64,000 nucleotides of DNA, taken from contig JAFYQR010000223.1 in assembly GCA_017559825.1 (NCBI GenBank), positions 21,958-85,957 on the forward strand. The letters are read 5' to 3'. Positions 27,887 to 35,923 of the stretch are shown here, one piece after another. Both the position numbers and the translations under genes were made by a program. This DNA is from Thermoguttaceae bacterium (GTDB lineage Bacteria; Planctomycetota; Planctomycetia; Pirellulales; Thermoguttaceae). Under the pieces are notes generated by a model. It worked only from the letters and a program-made list of their open reading frames with translations. It made no database searches and had not been told where the DNA came from. Each line of letters opens with the position of its first letter. The stretch's first letter is position 1.

Positions 27887-29011
27887 TTATTTCGCCCCGC
27901 CGTCGCGCCAATCGAGATAGTCGGCCAACGCGGAACGCCAATCGGGCAAGCGGTAAACGCCGTCAAGATCGTTATATTTTACCGATCTTAACGCGGTAAA
28001 CGCCGATTGCGGCGCCGTAAAGCCGTATTCTTTCGACGAAATCCCGGCGATTTGAATGTCCGTCAAGCCGCGGCGCTCGGCGATAAACTCGGCGACGTCG
28101 CGAACCGTTCCTCGGGAACCGCCGCTCAAGTGATAAAGTCCGGTCGCGCCGGTTCGAACGAGCGTCTTCAAGGAGCAAAGAACGTCGACCGCCCAAGTCG
28201 GCTCGACGATTTTGTCGTTCAGCGCGGAAAGCCGCCGCGTTCGCTTGAACGCCTTCAAGAGCGACTCGACCAAATTCCCGGACGAATATTCCGTCGTTTC
28301 GCCAAAAATCGACGACGTTCGCAAAATCAACGATTTCGACGCTTCCGCCGCGATTCGTTCGCTTTCGAGCTTCGTTTTCGCGTACACGCTCGCCGGATTC
28401 GGCTTGTCCAACTCGGAAAACGCCGGCGCGTCCGGACTAATCGTTAAAACCGGGCGCGCGTTCCCCCATTCGTCGAAAACGACTTCTTGCGAAGTCGCGG
28501 AATTTGGGAGAATTAGCGAACTCGGAACCCGGTCGTTTTCACCGTTCCCGCGTTTCCAGTCTTCGCCGTTTTGCCCATTCCCCCCGTTTTGAACCGTTCC
28601 CGCCCCTTCGTTCGGCTCGGGCAGCCGGGTCAACCGATCGCGGTAAAAGATTTCGCCGCATCCGAATTGAACGAGAAGCGAACCGGTCCGACGAACGGCT
28701 TCTTTCAGGTTGGCGACGGCGTTCGCGTGCGCGTTCCGCGCGGTGTTCGCCCGGGTTTCGAGCCAATCGATTAAGTTGACGCCCGCCGCGTTGACGACGA
28801 CGTCCGGCTTAAAATCGCTCAACGTTTCGACGACAAAGAGCCGCGAGCAAAGGTCGAAGTCGGGCAAATTCAACGGGATAACGACGTCGTCCGACTCGAC
28901 GACCGGCGCGCCGACGTTCGCCGCGATTCGCCGCTCGACTCGCGGGTCGTTCCAATAATTCGCGATCGCGCTTCCCAGCGTTCCCTTCGCCCCGACGACG
29001 ACGATTTTCAT
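27887..29011 (-). CDS. RmlD-like NAD(P)-dependent sugar reductase (SDR family)
   Basis: A 374-residue extended short-chain dehydrogenase: the Rossmann motif VVGAKGTLGSAI starts at residue 5, NAAGVN follows, and the YxxxK pair is in SVYAKTKLESE, with ILRTSSIFGE downstream. This fits dTDP-4-dehydrorhamnose reductase and relatives. A low-complexity Gly/Asn insertion (GGNGQNGEDWKRGNGEN) interrupts the middle. The ATG at 29011 is preferred to 29056 because AAGGG lies upstream. It follows the shell protein gene by 117 nt on the same strand. Confidence 0.75.
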   Translation of the reverse strand: MKIVVVGAKGTLGSAIANYWNDPRVERRIAANVGAPVVESDDVVIPLNLPDFDLCSRLFVVETLSDFKPDVVVNAAGVNLIDWLETRANTARNAHANAVANLKEAVRRTGSLLVQFGCGEIFYRDRLTRLPEPNEGAGTVQNGGNGQNGEDWKRGNGENDRVPSSLILPNSATSQEVVFDEWGNARPVLTISPDAPAFSELDKPNPASVYAKTKLESERIAAEASKSLILRTSSIFGETTEYSSGNLVESLLKAFKRTRRLSALNDKIVEPTWAVDVLCSLKTLVRTGATGLYHLSGGSRGTVRDVAEFIAERRGLTDIQIAGISSKEYGFTAPQSAFTALRSVKYNDLDGVYRLPDWRSALADYLDWRDGGAK

Positions 29012-29128
29012 TCCGCGCCCTTTTCCCGCCTTCTCAATTTTGCCCGTCTTAACCAAACCGCGCCGTTTGTTTCCAAATCGACGCGTTAGAGCCGTCTAAA
29101 TCGGAACGACCCGCAAAAATCGCGACGA

Positions 29129-29698
29129 TCAAAGATAATCGCTAAACAATTCTTTTTCCGGACGCGGCAAAACGACCGCCGACGCCAACAAACCGCGATC
29201 TTTAATCCCCTCGACCGCCGCGTCGACCGCCGCTTGAACGTTCGCGAGCGAACCGGTCGTCAAAAGGAGACCTTTCCCGCCCATCGCCATCGCCAAGCTG
29301 AGTCGGAAGAGCGTTACGTCGGCGGCTTTCGCGGCGACGTCGGCGGCGACGACCGCGGAAACGGCGCTAAACGTCTCGACAATCCCGAGCGCGCCGACCG
29401 TTTCGGGCCCCAAAACGACCGACTGCGCCATCGCCGGGAAGACCGCCGGGTGAACGTTCGCGACGGTCAGCGAGTCGATCGTCGACGTTCCGCCGACGCG
29501 CAACGCCGTTTCCATCGCCGCTTCGACGTCGCCGATCGCGCCGGAAAAAACGATCAAATACTTGCCCGAGCAGATCGTTCGAGCGATCAAGAGCGTCGTC
29601 GACGCGGCTTTCATCAACGCGTCTTGAACTTGATACCCGACGCCGACGCTCGACAATTCGATCGCCCCGACGGCGGCGTTATTCGTTTTTCCAGCCAT
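29129..29698 (-). CDS. pduT: Bacterial microcompartment tandem-domain (BMC-T) shell protein, PduT-like
   Basis: A 189-residue trimer-forming shell protein with two BMC domains, about residues 9-95 and 100-180. It matches Salmonella PduT as I recall it: AIELSSVGVGYQVQDALMKA, TICSGKYL, SLTVANVHPAVFPA and ALGIVETFSAV. C43 in TICSGK aligns with the PduT cysteine that binds a [4Fe-4S] cluster at the pore. No other shell genes or signature enzymes are in this window. An RmlD-like reductase lies just downstream. Confidence 0.85.
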   Translation of the reverse strand: MAGKTNNAAVGAIELSSVGVGYQVQDALMKAASTTLLIARTICSGKYLIVFSGAIGDVEAAMETALRVGGTSTIDSLTVANVHPAVFPAMAQSVVLGPETVGALGIVETFSAVSAVVAADVAAKAADVTLFRLSLAMAMGGKGLLLTTGSLANVQAAVDAAVEGIKDRGLLASAVVLPRPEKELFSDYL

Positions 29699-30070
29699 TA
29701 TCGTTCCCTAAAACTTTCGTTTCAACGTTATTCGAAGCGTTTTTTTACTCGTCGCAAAACGCGCCGTTCGCGCAAATTCGCCAACTTCGCCAAGCGTTCA
29801 AAATTTTCGACGCTTCCGCGAACGCCGAAAATTTGACGCTCTTATTTTACGCCGAAAATCGTTCGCCGTCAAGACGCCGCGCCTTTTGCGACGTTTCGAA
29901 AGCGGTTCTCGCCCGCCGCGCAACCCTTATATTCCGCGCGACCCGCCCCGTCGTTCGCCCGCTCCGCTCGCAACGCTTTTTTTCGGCGAAATCTTCGGCG
30001 TAATTTGACGCAATTTTCCCCTTAATTAATACAGGGAAAACGCAAACGCCGCGCCGCCTTCCAAACGCCG
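29699..30070. other. Gap between shell protein and nucleotidyltransferase genes
   Basis: 372 nt with no credible ORF and no clear promoter or terminator. Confidence 0.5.
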
Positions 30071-30715
30071 TTAAGGCCGCCATTCAAGAACGCCGTCGAG
30101 CGGTCGCGTTCGCCGCCAATCGACAAACGCCTCCCAATCGCGAACGCCGTCCGCCAAAACCGCTTGATAAACTTCGATTCCGGCGATCTTTTCGTCGTCC
30201 GGCGCCGCCTCTTTAATCGTTAAAATCGCGCGTTTCGTCTCCGGAGTCAACGCGGCGGCGACTCGGTCGGCGACGTCTTCGAAATAGCCGTCGTATTTCG
30301 AGTTCCGCTCGATATGAATCAAGTCGAACGCCCATTCGACCGCCGTCTCCTCCGGTTCGCTCGGGTCGACGAGCCAAACGCGCCATTGAACGCAACGCTC
30401 CTCGGTCGCCAGAAAGTTCGCAAAGTCGACCCGACGAACGCCCGGCCGACTCGCCAACGCGCCGACCGCCCGGAACGACTCCGCGACGTCGACCTTATCG
30501 GAGTAAATATGCAAGTCGACGTCGCGACGGTTCGGCGTCGTCAGCCCCATTCGCAACGAGCCGACAAGGTTGACCGTCGCGCCGATCGCCTCCCAAGCCG
30601 CGACGACGCCGGAACGCTCCAGCAAACGCCGCGCCGCCTCCGCCGCTTTTTCGCTCCGTTTGAAAAGCGCCGCCGTTTCATTTTGCGTGTTTTCCGCTTT
30701 TTCTCTATTTTTCAC
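30071..30715 (-). CDS. Predicted nucleotidyltransferase-fold protein
   Basis: A 214-residue protein with the nucleotidyltransferase signature: G52-S53 in VGSLRMGLTT followed by D65 and D67 in RRDVDLHI, the metal-binding pair. A third acidic residue may lie in EWAFDLIHIER. The start is a GTG at 30715 with GAGGA 7 nt upstream. The substrate is unknown; relatives modify small molecules, tRNA or proteins. It is not paired with a HEPN-like gene, so a MNT/HEPN toxin-antitoxin system is not supported. Confidence 0.7.
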   Translation of the reverse strand: MKNREKAENTQNETAALFKRSEKAAEAARRLLERSGVVAAWEAIGATVNLVGSLRMGLTTPNRRDVDLHIYSDKVDVAESFRAVGALASRPGVRRVDFANFLATEERCVQWRVWLVDPSEPEETAVEWAFDLIHIERNSKYDGYFEDVADRVAAALTPETKRAILTIKEAAPDDEKIAGIEVYQAVLADGVRDWEAFVDWRRTRPLDGVLEWRP

Positions 30716-31156
30716 CGCTTTTCCTCTTGTTTGACAATTTGACTAACGTTCAACCGAAACGACGCGCCAAACGCTTTTCAACAAAATTCTTAAAAATCAA
30801 AAAGCGCGCTTTTTCCGCAAGATTCGCGTTATCGTTTCCGGCAAAAGCGTTCATTATAAGCGACGCTTATACTCGCGTCAAGAGTCGACGGGATTTTTTT
30901 GAAAAGACGAACAATGCAACGATTTTCAAAGAAGAGAAAAAACAACGCGCCGCGACCGTTCGGTCTAATCGTTCGGTCGCGGCGCCGTCGGCAAGCGGTC
31001 GCCGCAAGACGCCGCCGCTCGCTTATTTTGCGATGTTTCGCTAAAACGCGCGCCTCGCCTAACCGACGACGTCGCTTTTAAAGCGTTTATTCTAACAAAC
31101 CGCCGTTAAATTAAACGGTTTTTAAGGAATTTAACGACGTTTAACGCTCGTCTAGG
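30716..31156. other. Gap between thioredoxin and nucleotidyltransferase genes
   Basis: 441 nt holding the strong minus-strand terminator at 30936-30985 and a weak AAACCG/CGGTTT hairpin near 31100-31125. No ORF is supported. Confidence 0.55.
30936..30985 (-). terminator. Intrinsic terminator downstream of thioredoxin gene
   Basis: A perfect 12-bp stem (30974-30985 with 30947-30958), a 15-nt loop and a T-rich run on the minus strand, about 170 nt after the thioredoxin stop. Confidence 0.7.
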
Positions 31157-31696
31157 TCAAACGTTGACGCCGGTCAGCGCGATTTCAAGCGCGTCGGCCA
31201 ACTCCGCTTCGGAGCGAACGCCGACAAAACGTTCGCGCAACTCGCCGTCTTCGTAAAGCAAGACGGTCGGCACCGCCGAAATGTCGCACTTCGTTCCCAA
31301 TTTCGGATGCGCGTCGACGTCGACTTTCGCGATCGTCGCCCGTCCGGCGAAACGTTGAGCTAACGAATCGAACGTCGCCCCGGTCATACGACACGGGCCG
31401 CACCACTTGGCGTAAAAGTCGATCATCGCGACTCCCTCCGCGACAACCTCGTCAAATTCCTTTTCCGATTCGATAATCATCGGTTTTCCGTCCGCGTCGA
31501 AGGCCTCGAAACTTTCGTAGCTTTCGTAAACCCCGTACATTTCGCGATCGTCGCTATTTTCGGAGCCGGACGTTTCGCGCATTTTGCCCGTTTCGCCCAT
31601 GTTTTGATTTCCGTTCATTTCGCCTTCGCGACGCGCATGCTCGTCGGCGTTCCAATTATTATTGTCGTTTTGGTTGTTTTCGTTCCAATCGGTCAT
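31157..31696 (-). CDS. Thioredoxin with long acidic Asn-rich N-terminal extension
   Basis: A 179-residue protein. The thioredoxin fold starts near residue 72; the redox motif WCGPC is at 98-102 and the cis-proline in SAVPTVLLYEDGE. The first ~70 residues are hydrophilic, rich in Asn, Glu and Gly, without a signal peptide or membrane segment, so the protein should be cytoplasmic. AAAGGA lies upstream of the ATG. It is single-gene, with a terminator downstream. Confidence 0.9.
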   Translation of the reverse strand: MTDWNENNQNDNNNWNADEHARREGEMNGNQNMGETGKMRETSGSENSDDREMYGVYESYESFEAFDADGKPMIIESEKEFDEVVAEGVAMIDFYAKWCGPCRMTGATFDSLAQRFAGRATIAKVDVDAHPKLGTKCDISAVPTVLLYEDGELRERFVGVRSEAELADALEIALTGVNV

Positions 31697-32053
31697 TTTT
31701 GTCGTCCTTTCGTTAAAACTTGTTTGCGCCGCCGACGCTTCGTTTTCGGCGCGTCGGATTGCAAGGGGCGCGTTCCTTTTTTCTTCTCCAAAATACCCTC
31801 CTTAACGCCGACGCGATAAAATCGGCAAATTTTTCGACCGTTCGATAACGAAGCAAACGTCTTTCGTTCCGATTTTTCAACAATCAACCATTTTCGCGAC
31901 GCCGCTATTTTCCCTTCCGCCGTCGCTCGCGCAAGAAAATAAAAAAGTCGCGACGAATCTTCTTCGCCGCGACCCGATTTCCGCCGCCGATTTCTCGCTC
32001 GACGATCTTTCGACGACTTCAGCCGCCTTTCCTTTATTTACGTCCCTCCCAAA
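31697..32053. other. Gap between substrate-binding lipoprotein and thioredoxin genes
   Basis: 357 nt with the minus-strand terminator at 31937-31973. No ORF is supported. Confidence 0.5.
31937..31973 (-). terminator. Intrinsic terminator after substrate-binding lipoprotein gene
   Basis: An 11-bp stem with one mismatch (31963-31973 with 31947-31957), a 5-nt loop and a run of six T then ATTTT on the minus strand, 80 nt after the stop codon. Confidence 0.75.
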
Positions 32054-33067
32054 CTAACGCGTTTTCTCTCCTTCGTCGTCCGTTTTAACGCGCTCCGGAC
32101 AAACCGCGTCGGCGAGTTTCTCCAAGAAGAGAACGGTTCGCGGCCCCGGAACGGTCGCGTAAAGGTCGAGAATCGGATAGATCTTGTCGTTTTTAACGGC
32201 TTTAACGCCGTCGCCAAGCGTCGCCCATTCGGCGCGTTTTTCGGCGATCTTCGCTTCGGCTTCCGCGCCCTCAACGTAAACGCCGTCGGTCGAGAGGTCG
32301 ACGACGACGTCCGGGTTCAGCGCCGCGATACCTTCCGGCGAAACGACCGGCGCCGCGCCCGCCAGTTCCCCGGCGGCGTTCGTCGCGCCGACGATCGCGA
32401 GCGTTTCGTTAAAATAGGGGTTTTGGGCGGCGACAAAAACGTCGGCGACCTTGCCGAGCCCCGGCGTTCGGTCGATCGCGACCAGCACGGACGGCTTCGG
32501 ACGCCCGGCGACGCTCGCTCGAATCGCGTCGAGCCGAGTTTCCGTTTCGCGACGCAATTTTCGTCCGCTTTCCGCGCCCGCCTCGCCGCCGACCGCCGCG
32601 CCGAGCGTCTCGAACGAATCCAACACGCCGGCCAACGACGAATGATCGACCGCGACCGTTTTCACGCCCAGCGCCGTTAATCTTTGCGCAAGCTCCGTAT
32701 TTTCCCGCAGAATCGCGACGAAATCGGGGGCGAGTTCGACGATAGCCTCGATATTAATATCGAACAGGCTCCCAATCTTCGGCAGGTCGGCGACCTCCGG
32801 CGGATATTGGCAATACGTCGACGCCGCGACGACGGAGTCGCCAAGTCCCAGCGCGAAAAGCGTTTCGGTTACGCTCGGGACGGTCGAAACGACGCGAACG
32901 CCCGCCGCGTTCCCCGTTCCCCCCGTCTTACCCATTTTAGCGGAAGAAGCGTCGACGCCGGGCGCGCAACCGCCTGTCAAAACCGTTAATATCGTTAAAA
33001 CCGCCGCCAACACGCAAGCGCGCGTTTCTCTTCCAAGCCTCAGTCGCCCGTAATTTGTCGATTCCAT
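32054..33067 (-). CDS. ABC-type substrate-binding lipoprotein (BtuF/FecB fold)
   Basis: A 337-residue protein with a lipoprotein signal: hydrophobic run at 18-31 and lipobox LTGGC with C34. The mature part has RVVSTVPSVTETLFALGLGD and PKIGSLFDINIEAIVELAPD, typical of helical-backbone binding proteins for cobalamin, haem or ferric siderophores. No permease or ATPase gene is adjacent, so the ligand cannot be inferred. Confidence 0.85.
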   Translation of the reverse strand: MESTNYGRLRLGRETRACVLAAVLTILTVLTGGCAPGVDASSAKMGKTGGTGNAAGVRVVSTVPSVTETLFALGLGDSVVAASTYCQYPPEVADLPKIGSLFDINIEAIVELAPDFVAILRENTELAQRLTALGVKTVAVDHSSLAGVLDSFETLGAAVGGEAGAESGRKLRRETETRLDAIRASVAGRPKPSVLVAIDRTPGLGKVADVFVAAQNPYFNETLAIVGATNAAGELAGAAPVVSPEGIAALNPDVVVDLSTDGVYVEGAEAEAKIAEKRAEWATLGDGVKAVKNDKIYPILDLYATVPGPRTVLFLEKLADAVCPERVKTDDEGEKTR

Positions 33068-33458
33068 TTTTCTCGCGCCTTTTATTGTTTTCGCAATCCG
33101 CCGTTTTCGGCGTTTCTTCGTCCATTATACTCGCGTTTTCGCCGCTTGCAACGGAGTCGGCGCGCTTGTCGAATTAGACGCGTCTTTTTAGCGCCGTTAA
33201 ATTGCTTCTTGAAAAATTAAACAACACTAACCTGAAACGCGTCGACAAAATTTGCGTTTTTCGCGATTCTTCAAAAAAATCGACCGCAACCGTTGAAATT
33301 GCGGCGGCGCCGCCGTATAATAACGTCGAAAGATCGGATTTCCGCGACGCGGCGCCCAAAACCGCGTCGTTTTCCGGCGGAATCGTTAAAACCGCTATCG
33401 TTTAACGGTTCGCGTCCTTTTTACTCCCATTCAACGCAAACAACGCACTCAAACGCCG
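33068..33458. other. Divergent gap upstream of GH39-like gene
   Basis: 391 nt between divergent genes. Contains the plus-strand promoter at 33293-33321. No ORF is supported. Confidence 0.55.
33293..33321 (+). promoter_or_regulatory. Promoter for the GH39-like gene
   Basis: TTGAAA (33293-33298), a 17-bp spacer and a perfect TATAAT (33316-33321). The spacer contains the palindrome GGCGGCGCCGCC, which could be an operator. Confidence 0.6.
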
Positions 33459-35531
33459 ATGAACAGCCGCAAAATCACCCGCCGCGCGTTCGGTCAACAC
33501 GCGCTCCTCGCTTCCGCGCTTTTCGGAGCGGAAACGCTCGCCCCGTCTTCCCCGTTCGCCCAATTTAACGCCGAAACCACGTTCGGAGCGGAACCGGCGT
33601 CGTCGAAACCGGGAATCGCCGACTCGCCGTACGGCGTCTGCTCGCACCTCGGCGGCGGCGAAGAACACGACCAAATGCCGAAGAACCTCGAGCTGATGAA
33701 AGCGGCCGGAATCGCTTGGGCGCGCGCCGACTTCTCTTGGAGCGGAGTCGAGCGCCGCAAGGGCGAATGGACGTTCGATCATCTCGACCGCGTCGTCGAA
33801 GAAACAAGCCGCGCCGGAATTCAAATCTTGCCGATTCTCGATTACGACGTCGCTTGGGCGACCCCGGCGTTTCAACATTTGGACGCTTGGCTCGAGTACG
33901 TCCGCCGAACGGTCGAGCGTTACCGCGACCGAATCCGCTATTGGGAAGTTTGGAACGAACCGAACCTCGAAGGCTTTTGGAAGGCGAAACCGAGCGGCGC
34001 CGACTACGCGACGCTTCTTCGCGAGACGTACAAGACGATCAAAGCGATCGATCCGGAACTCGTCGTTCTTTACGGCGGGTTGGCCGGCGTCCCGATCGAC
34101 TACTTCGAAGCGTCGCTCGACGCGGGCGCGGGCGAGTTTTTCGACGTTGTCAACATTCACCCCTACCGCGGCGGGTTGACGACCGAGCAAACGATTAACC
34201 GCTTCGAAAAGGAAATCGCGCAATTTTCCGACGCGCTGAAGAAGCGCAATATCGCGCCGAAACCAACTTGGATCACCGAAATGGGCTGGGCGACGCCGCC
34301 GGTCTTCGGCGAAACGAACAACCGCGTCGTTACCGCCGGGCTCCAACATTTGTTCCCGAAATCGGTCGACGGCTCCGAACCGCTCCCGAAAGTCGCGATC
34401 TTTTACGACTCCCGTTACGAACCGGCCGGAAACGCGACGCCGCAAGAATTTTACCGTCTCCTTCCGGCGGGCTACTTCGCTCGCGGACGGGGGCGCGATC
34501 GGCTCGGCGGCGGAGGGGGCGTCGAGAACCTCGTTTCGTTCGTCGACGCGGACGAGTTGACGACGCTTTCGCCGAAAGACGTTCCGGCGCTGATTATGCC
34601 GCCGAGCGAAACGTTCCCGGCCGACCGTTTCGACGCGATGGTGAAATACGTCAAAGACGGCGGCGCGCTCTTCCTCTTGGGCGGCGTCCCCCTTTATTAT
34701 CGTTCGATTATCGACGAAACCGGCGCTTACCAAAAACAGAACGGCAACCCGACGATGAACGCCGATCACGCGGCGTTGCGAATCTCTTGGTTCGCTTGGT
34801 GGACGCGCGAAAACGTCCCGGAAGAGGCGCCGCTCTTCGTCGCGTCGGCGAGCGCGAAACAACTCGAAGGTTATCAGCCGGTCGTCAAGGGAACGCGTTT
34901 CTTCGACGATTCGCGGTTGAAGGACGGCGACCGTTTCATCCCGCTCCTCGAAGCGAAAAAAGACGACTTTACCGGCGTTAGCGCGTGCGTTTACGACTTT
35001 AACAGCGATTACTGCGGCGCGGTCGTCGTTTCGTCGATTCTCGGGGACGGCGCGGTCGGCGACAACGTTTCGACGGTCGAGAACCAAGCGGTTTACCTCC
35101 CGCAGGCGTTGCTCGCGGCGTTCGCGTTCGGCGTCGAGCGGTACTTCTGGTACGAGTTCCACGCGCCGCAACGGGACGACGTCGACAAAGAGCATCACTT
35201 CGGAATCGTCGGTCAAGAGCTCGACCCGAAACCGGGCTACTTCGCTTACCAAGCGCTGACGAAGGCGCGCCCGGCGGGTTCGACCGGCGACCGCCTCGAC
35301 GCAACCCGGGAAACGCGAATCGCTTCTTGGACGCGCCCGGACGGCAAACGCGGTTGGGCGATTTGGTCGAGCAAAGCGGAACGCCCGACGACCGTCAAAC
35401 TCGACGGCAAGGTCGACGCCGCGTTCGACTACCTCGGGAACGAGATCGCCAAGCCGACGAACGGCGCCGAAATCCGCCTCTCGCCGGGCCTTCTTTACCT
35501 CGTCGGCCCGAAAAACGTCGAGCTAAACTAA
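33459..35531 (+). CDS. Tat-exported clan GH-A glycosidase (GH39-like)
   Basis: A 690-residue protein with a twin-arginine signal (SRKITRRAFGQ, RR at 8-9). The TIM barrel has GVCSHLGGG, the acid/base E167 in VWNEPN and the nucleophile E274 in WITEMGW, spacing typical of GH39 and relatives (beta-xylosidase, iduronidase). The C-terminal ~300 residues form an accessory region, including a Gly-rich GRGRDRLGGGGG linker near residues 345-356. The substrate is unknown. A promoter lies about 140 nt upstream and a terminator follows. Confidence 0.8.
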   Translation: MNSRKITRRAFGQHALLASALFGAETLAPSSPFAQFNAETTFGAEPASSKPGIADSPYGVCSHLGGGEEHDQMPKNLELMKAAGIAWARADFSWSGVERRKGEWTFDHLDRVVEETSRAGIQILPILDYDVAWATPAFQHLDAWLEYVRRTVERYRDRIRYWEVWNEPNLEGFWKAKPSGADYATLLRETYKTIKAIDPELVVLYGGLAGVPIDYFEASLDAGAGEFFDVVNIHPYRGGLTTEQTINRFEKEIAQFSDALKKRNIAPKPTWITEMGWATPPVFGETNNRVVTAGLQHLFPKSVDGSEPLPKVAIFYDSRYEPAGNATPQEFYRLLPAGYFARGRGRDRLGGGGGVENLVSFVDADELTTLSPKDVPALIMPPSETFPADRFDAMVKYVKDGGALFLLGGVPLYYRSIIDETGAYQKQNGNPTMNADHAALRISWFAWWTRENVPEEAPLFVASASAKQLEGYQPVVKGTRFFDDSRLKDGDRFIPLLEAKKDDFTGVSACVYDFNSDYCGAVVVSSILGDGAVGDNVSTVENQAVYLPQALLAAFAFGVERYFWYEFHAPQRDDVDKEHHFGIVGQELDPKPGYFAYQALTKARPAGSTGDRLDATRETRIASWTRPDGKRGWAIWSSKAERPTTVKLDGKVDAAFDYLGNEIAKPTNGAEIRLSPGLLYLVGPKNVELN

Positions 35532-35640
35532 CGCCGCGCTCCCAAACGACCGGCAAAACGCCAACCGTCGCCGCGCCGCAACCCAAACGCGTCGCGGCGA
35601 CGCGAGCGCCGTTCTCAGCGTTAAAACCGCTAAAACCGTC

Positions 35641-35679
35641 AAAAGCCGTCGCGCCGCAACCCTCGACGCGACGGCTTTT
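35641..35679 (+). terminator. Terminator after the GH39-like gene
   Basis: A perfect 13-bp stem AAAAGCCGTCGCG/CGCGACGGCTTTT with a 13-nt loop, ending in four T; about 110 nt after the stop. Confidence 0.6.
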
Positions 35680-35816
35680 CGCGTCGCGACGTTCCGGTTT
35701 CCCCACCGCGCTCTAATCAAGCGAAACCGTCTTTTTTCATTGTTTACATTTTGGAGAGCTTGTCAAGAAAAAACGGCGCCGCGGGAAAATTCGCGCGACT
35801 TCTTGCTCCGAACGCC

Positions 35817-35856
35817 AAAAAACCGCCGGAACGAGCTTTCCCGTTCCGGCGGTTTT
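35817..35856 (-). terminator. Terminator after the antiporter gene
   Basis: A perfect 15-bp stem (35842-35856 with 35819-35833), an 8-nt loop and a run of T on the minus strand, 68 nt after the antiporter stop. Confidence 0.75.
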
Positions 35857-35923
35857 CAAGTCGTTTAAACGCGTCGTTTGAAGTCGGCGAAACGCGTTCG
35901 CCGCCCGGCGCTCGGTTCGACGC

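Larger units (their letters stand above)
35532..35923. other. Convergent gap with two terminators
   Basis: 392 nt between convergent genes, holding hairpins at 35641-35679 and 35817-35856. No ORF is supported. Confidence 0.65.

Noticed and set aside
30071..30715. MNT/HEPN toxin-antitoxin module
   Set aside because: Only the nucleotidyltransferase half is seen; the neighbour upstream is a thioredoxin behind a terminator.
33402..35252. 616-codon minus-strand ORF opposite the GH39-like gene
   Set aside because: It mirrors a gene with a signal peptide, catalytic motifs, promoter and terminator. Its Arg/Val/Glu-rich composition is the reverse reading of NCG-biased codons.
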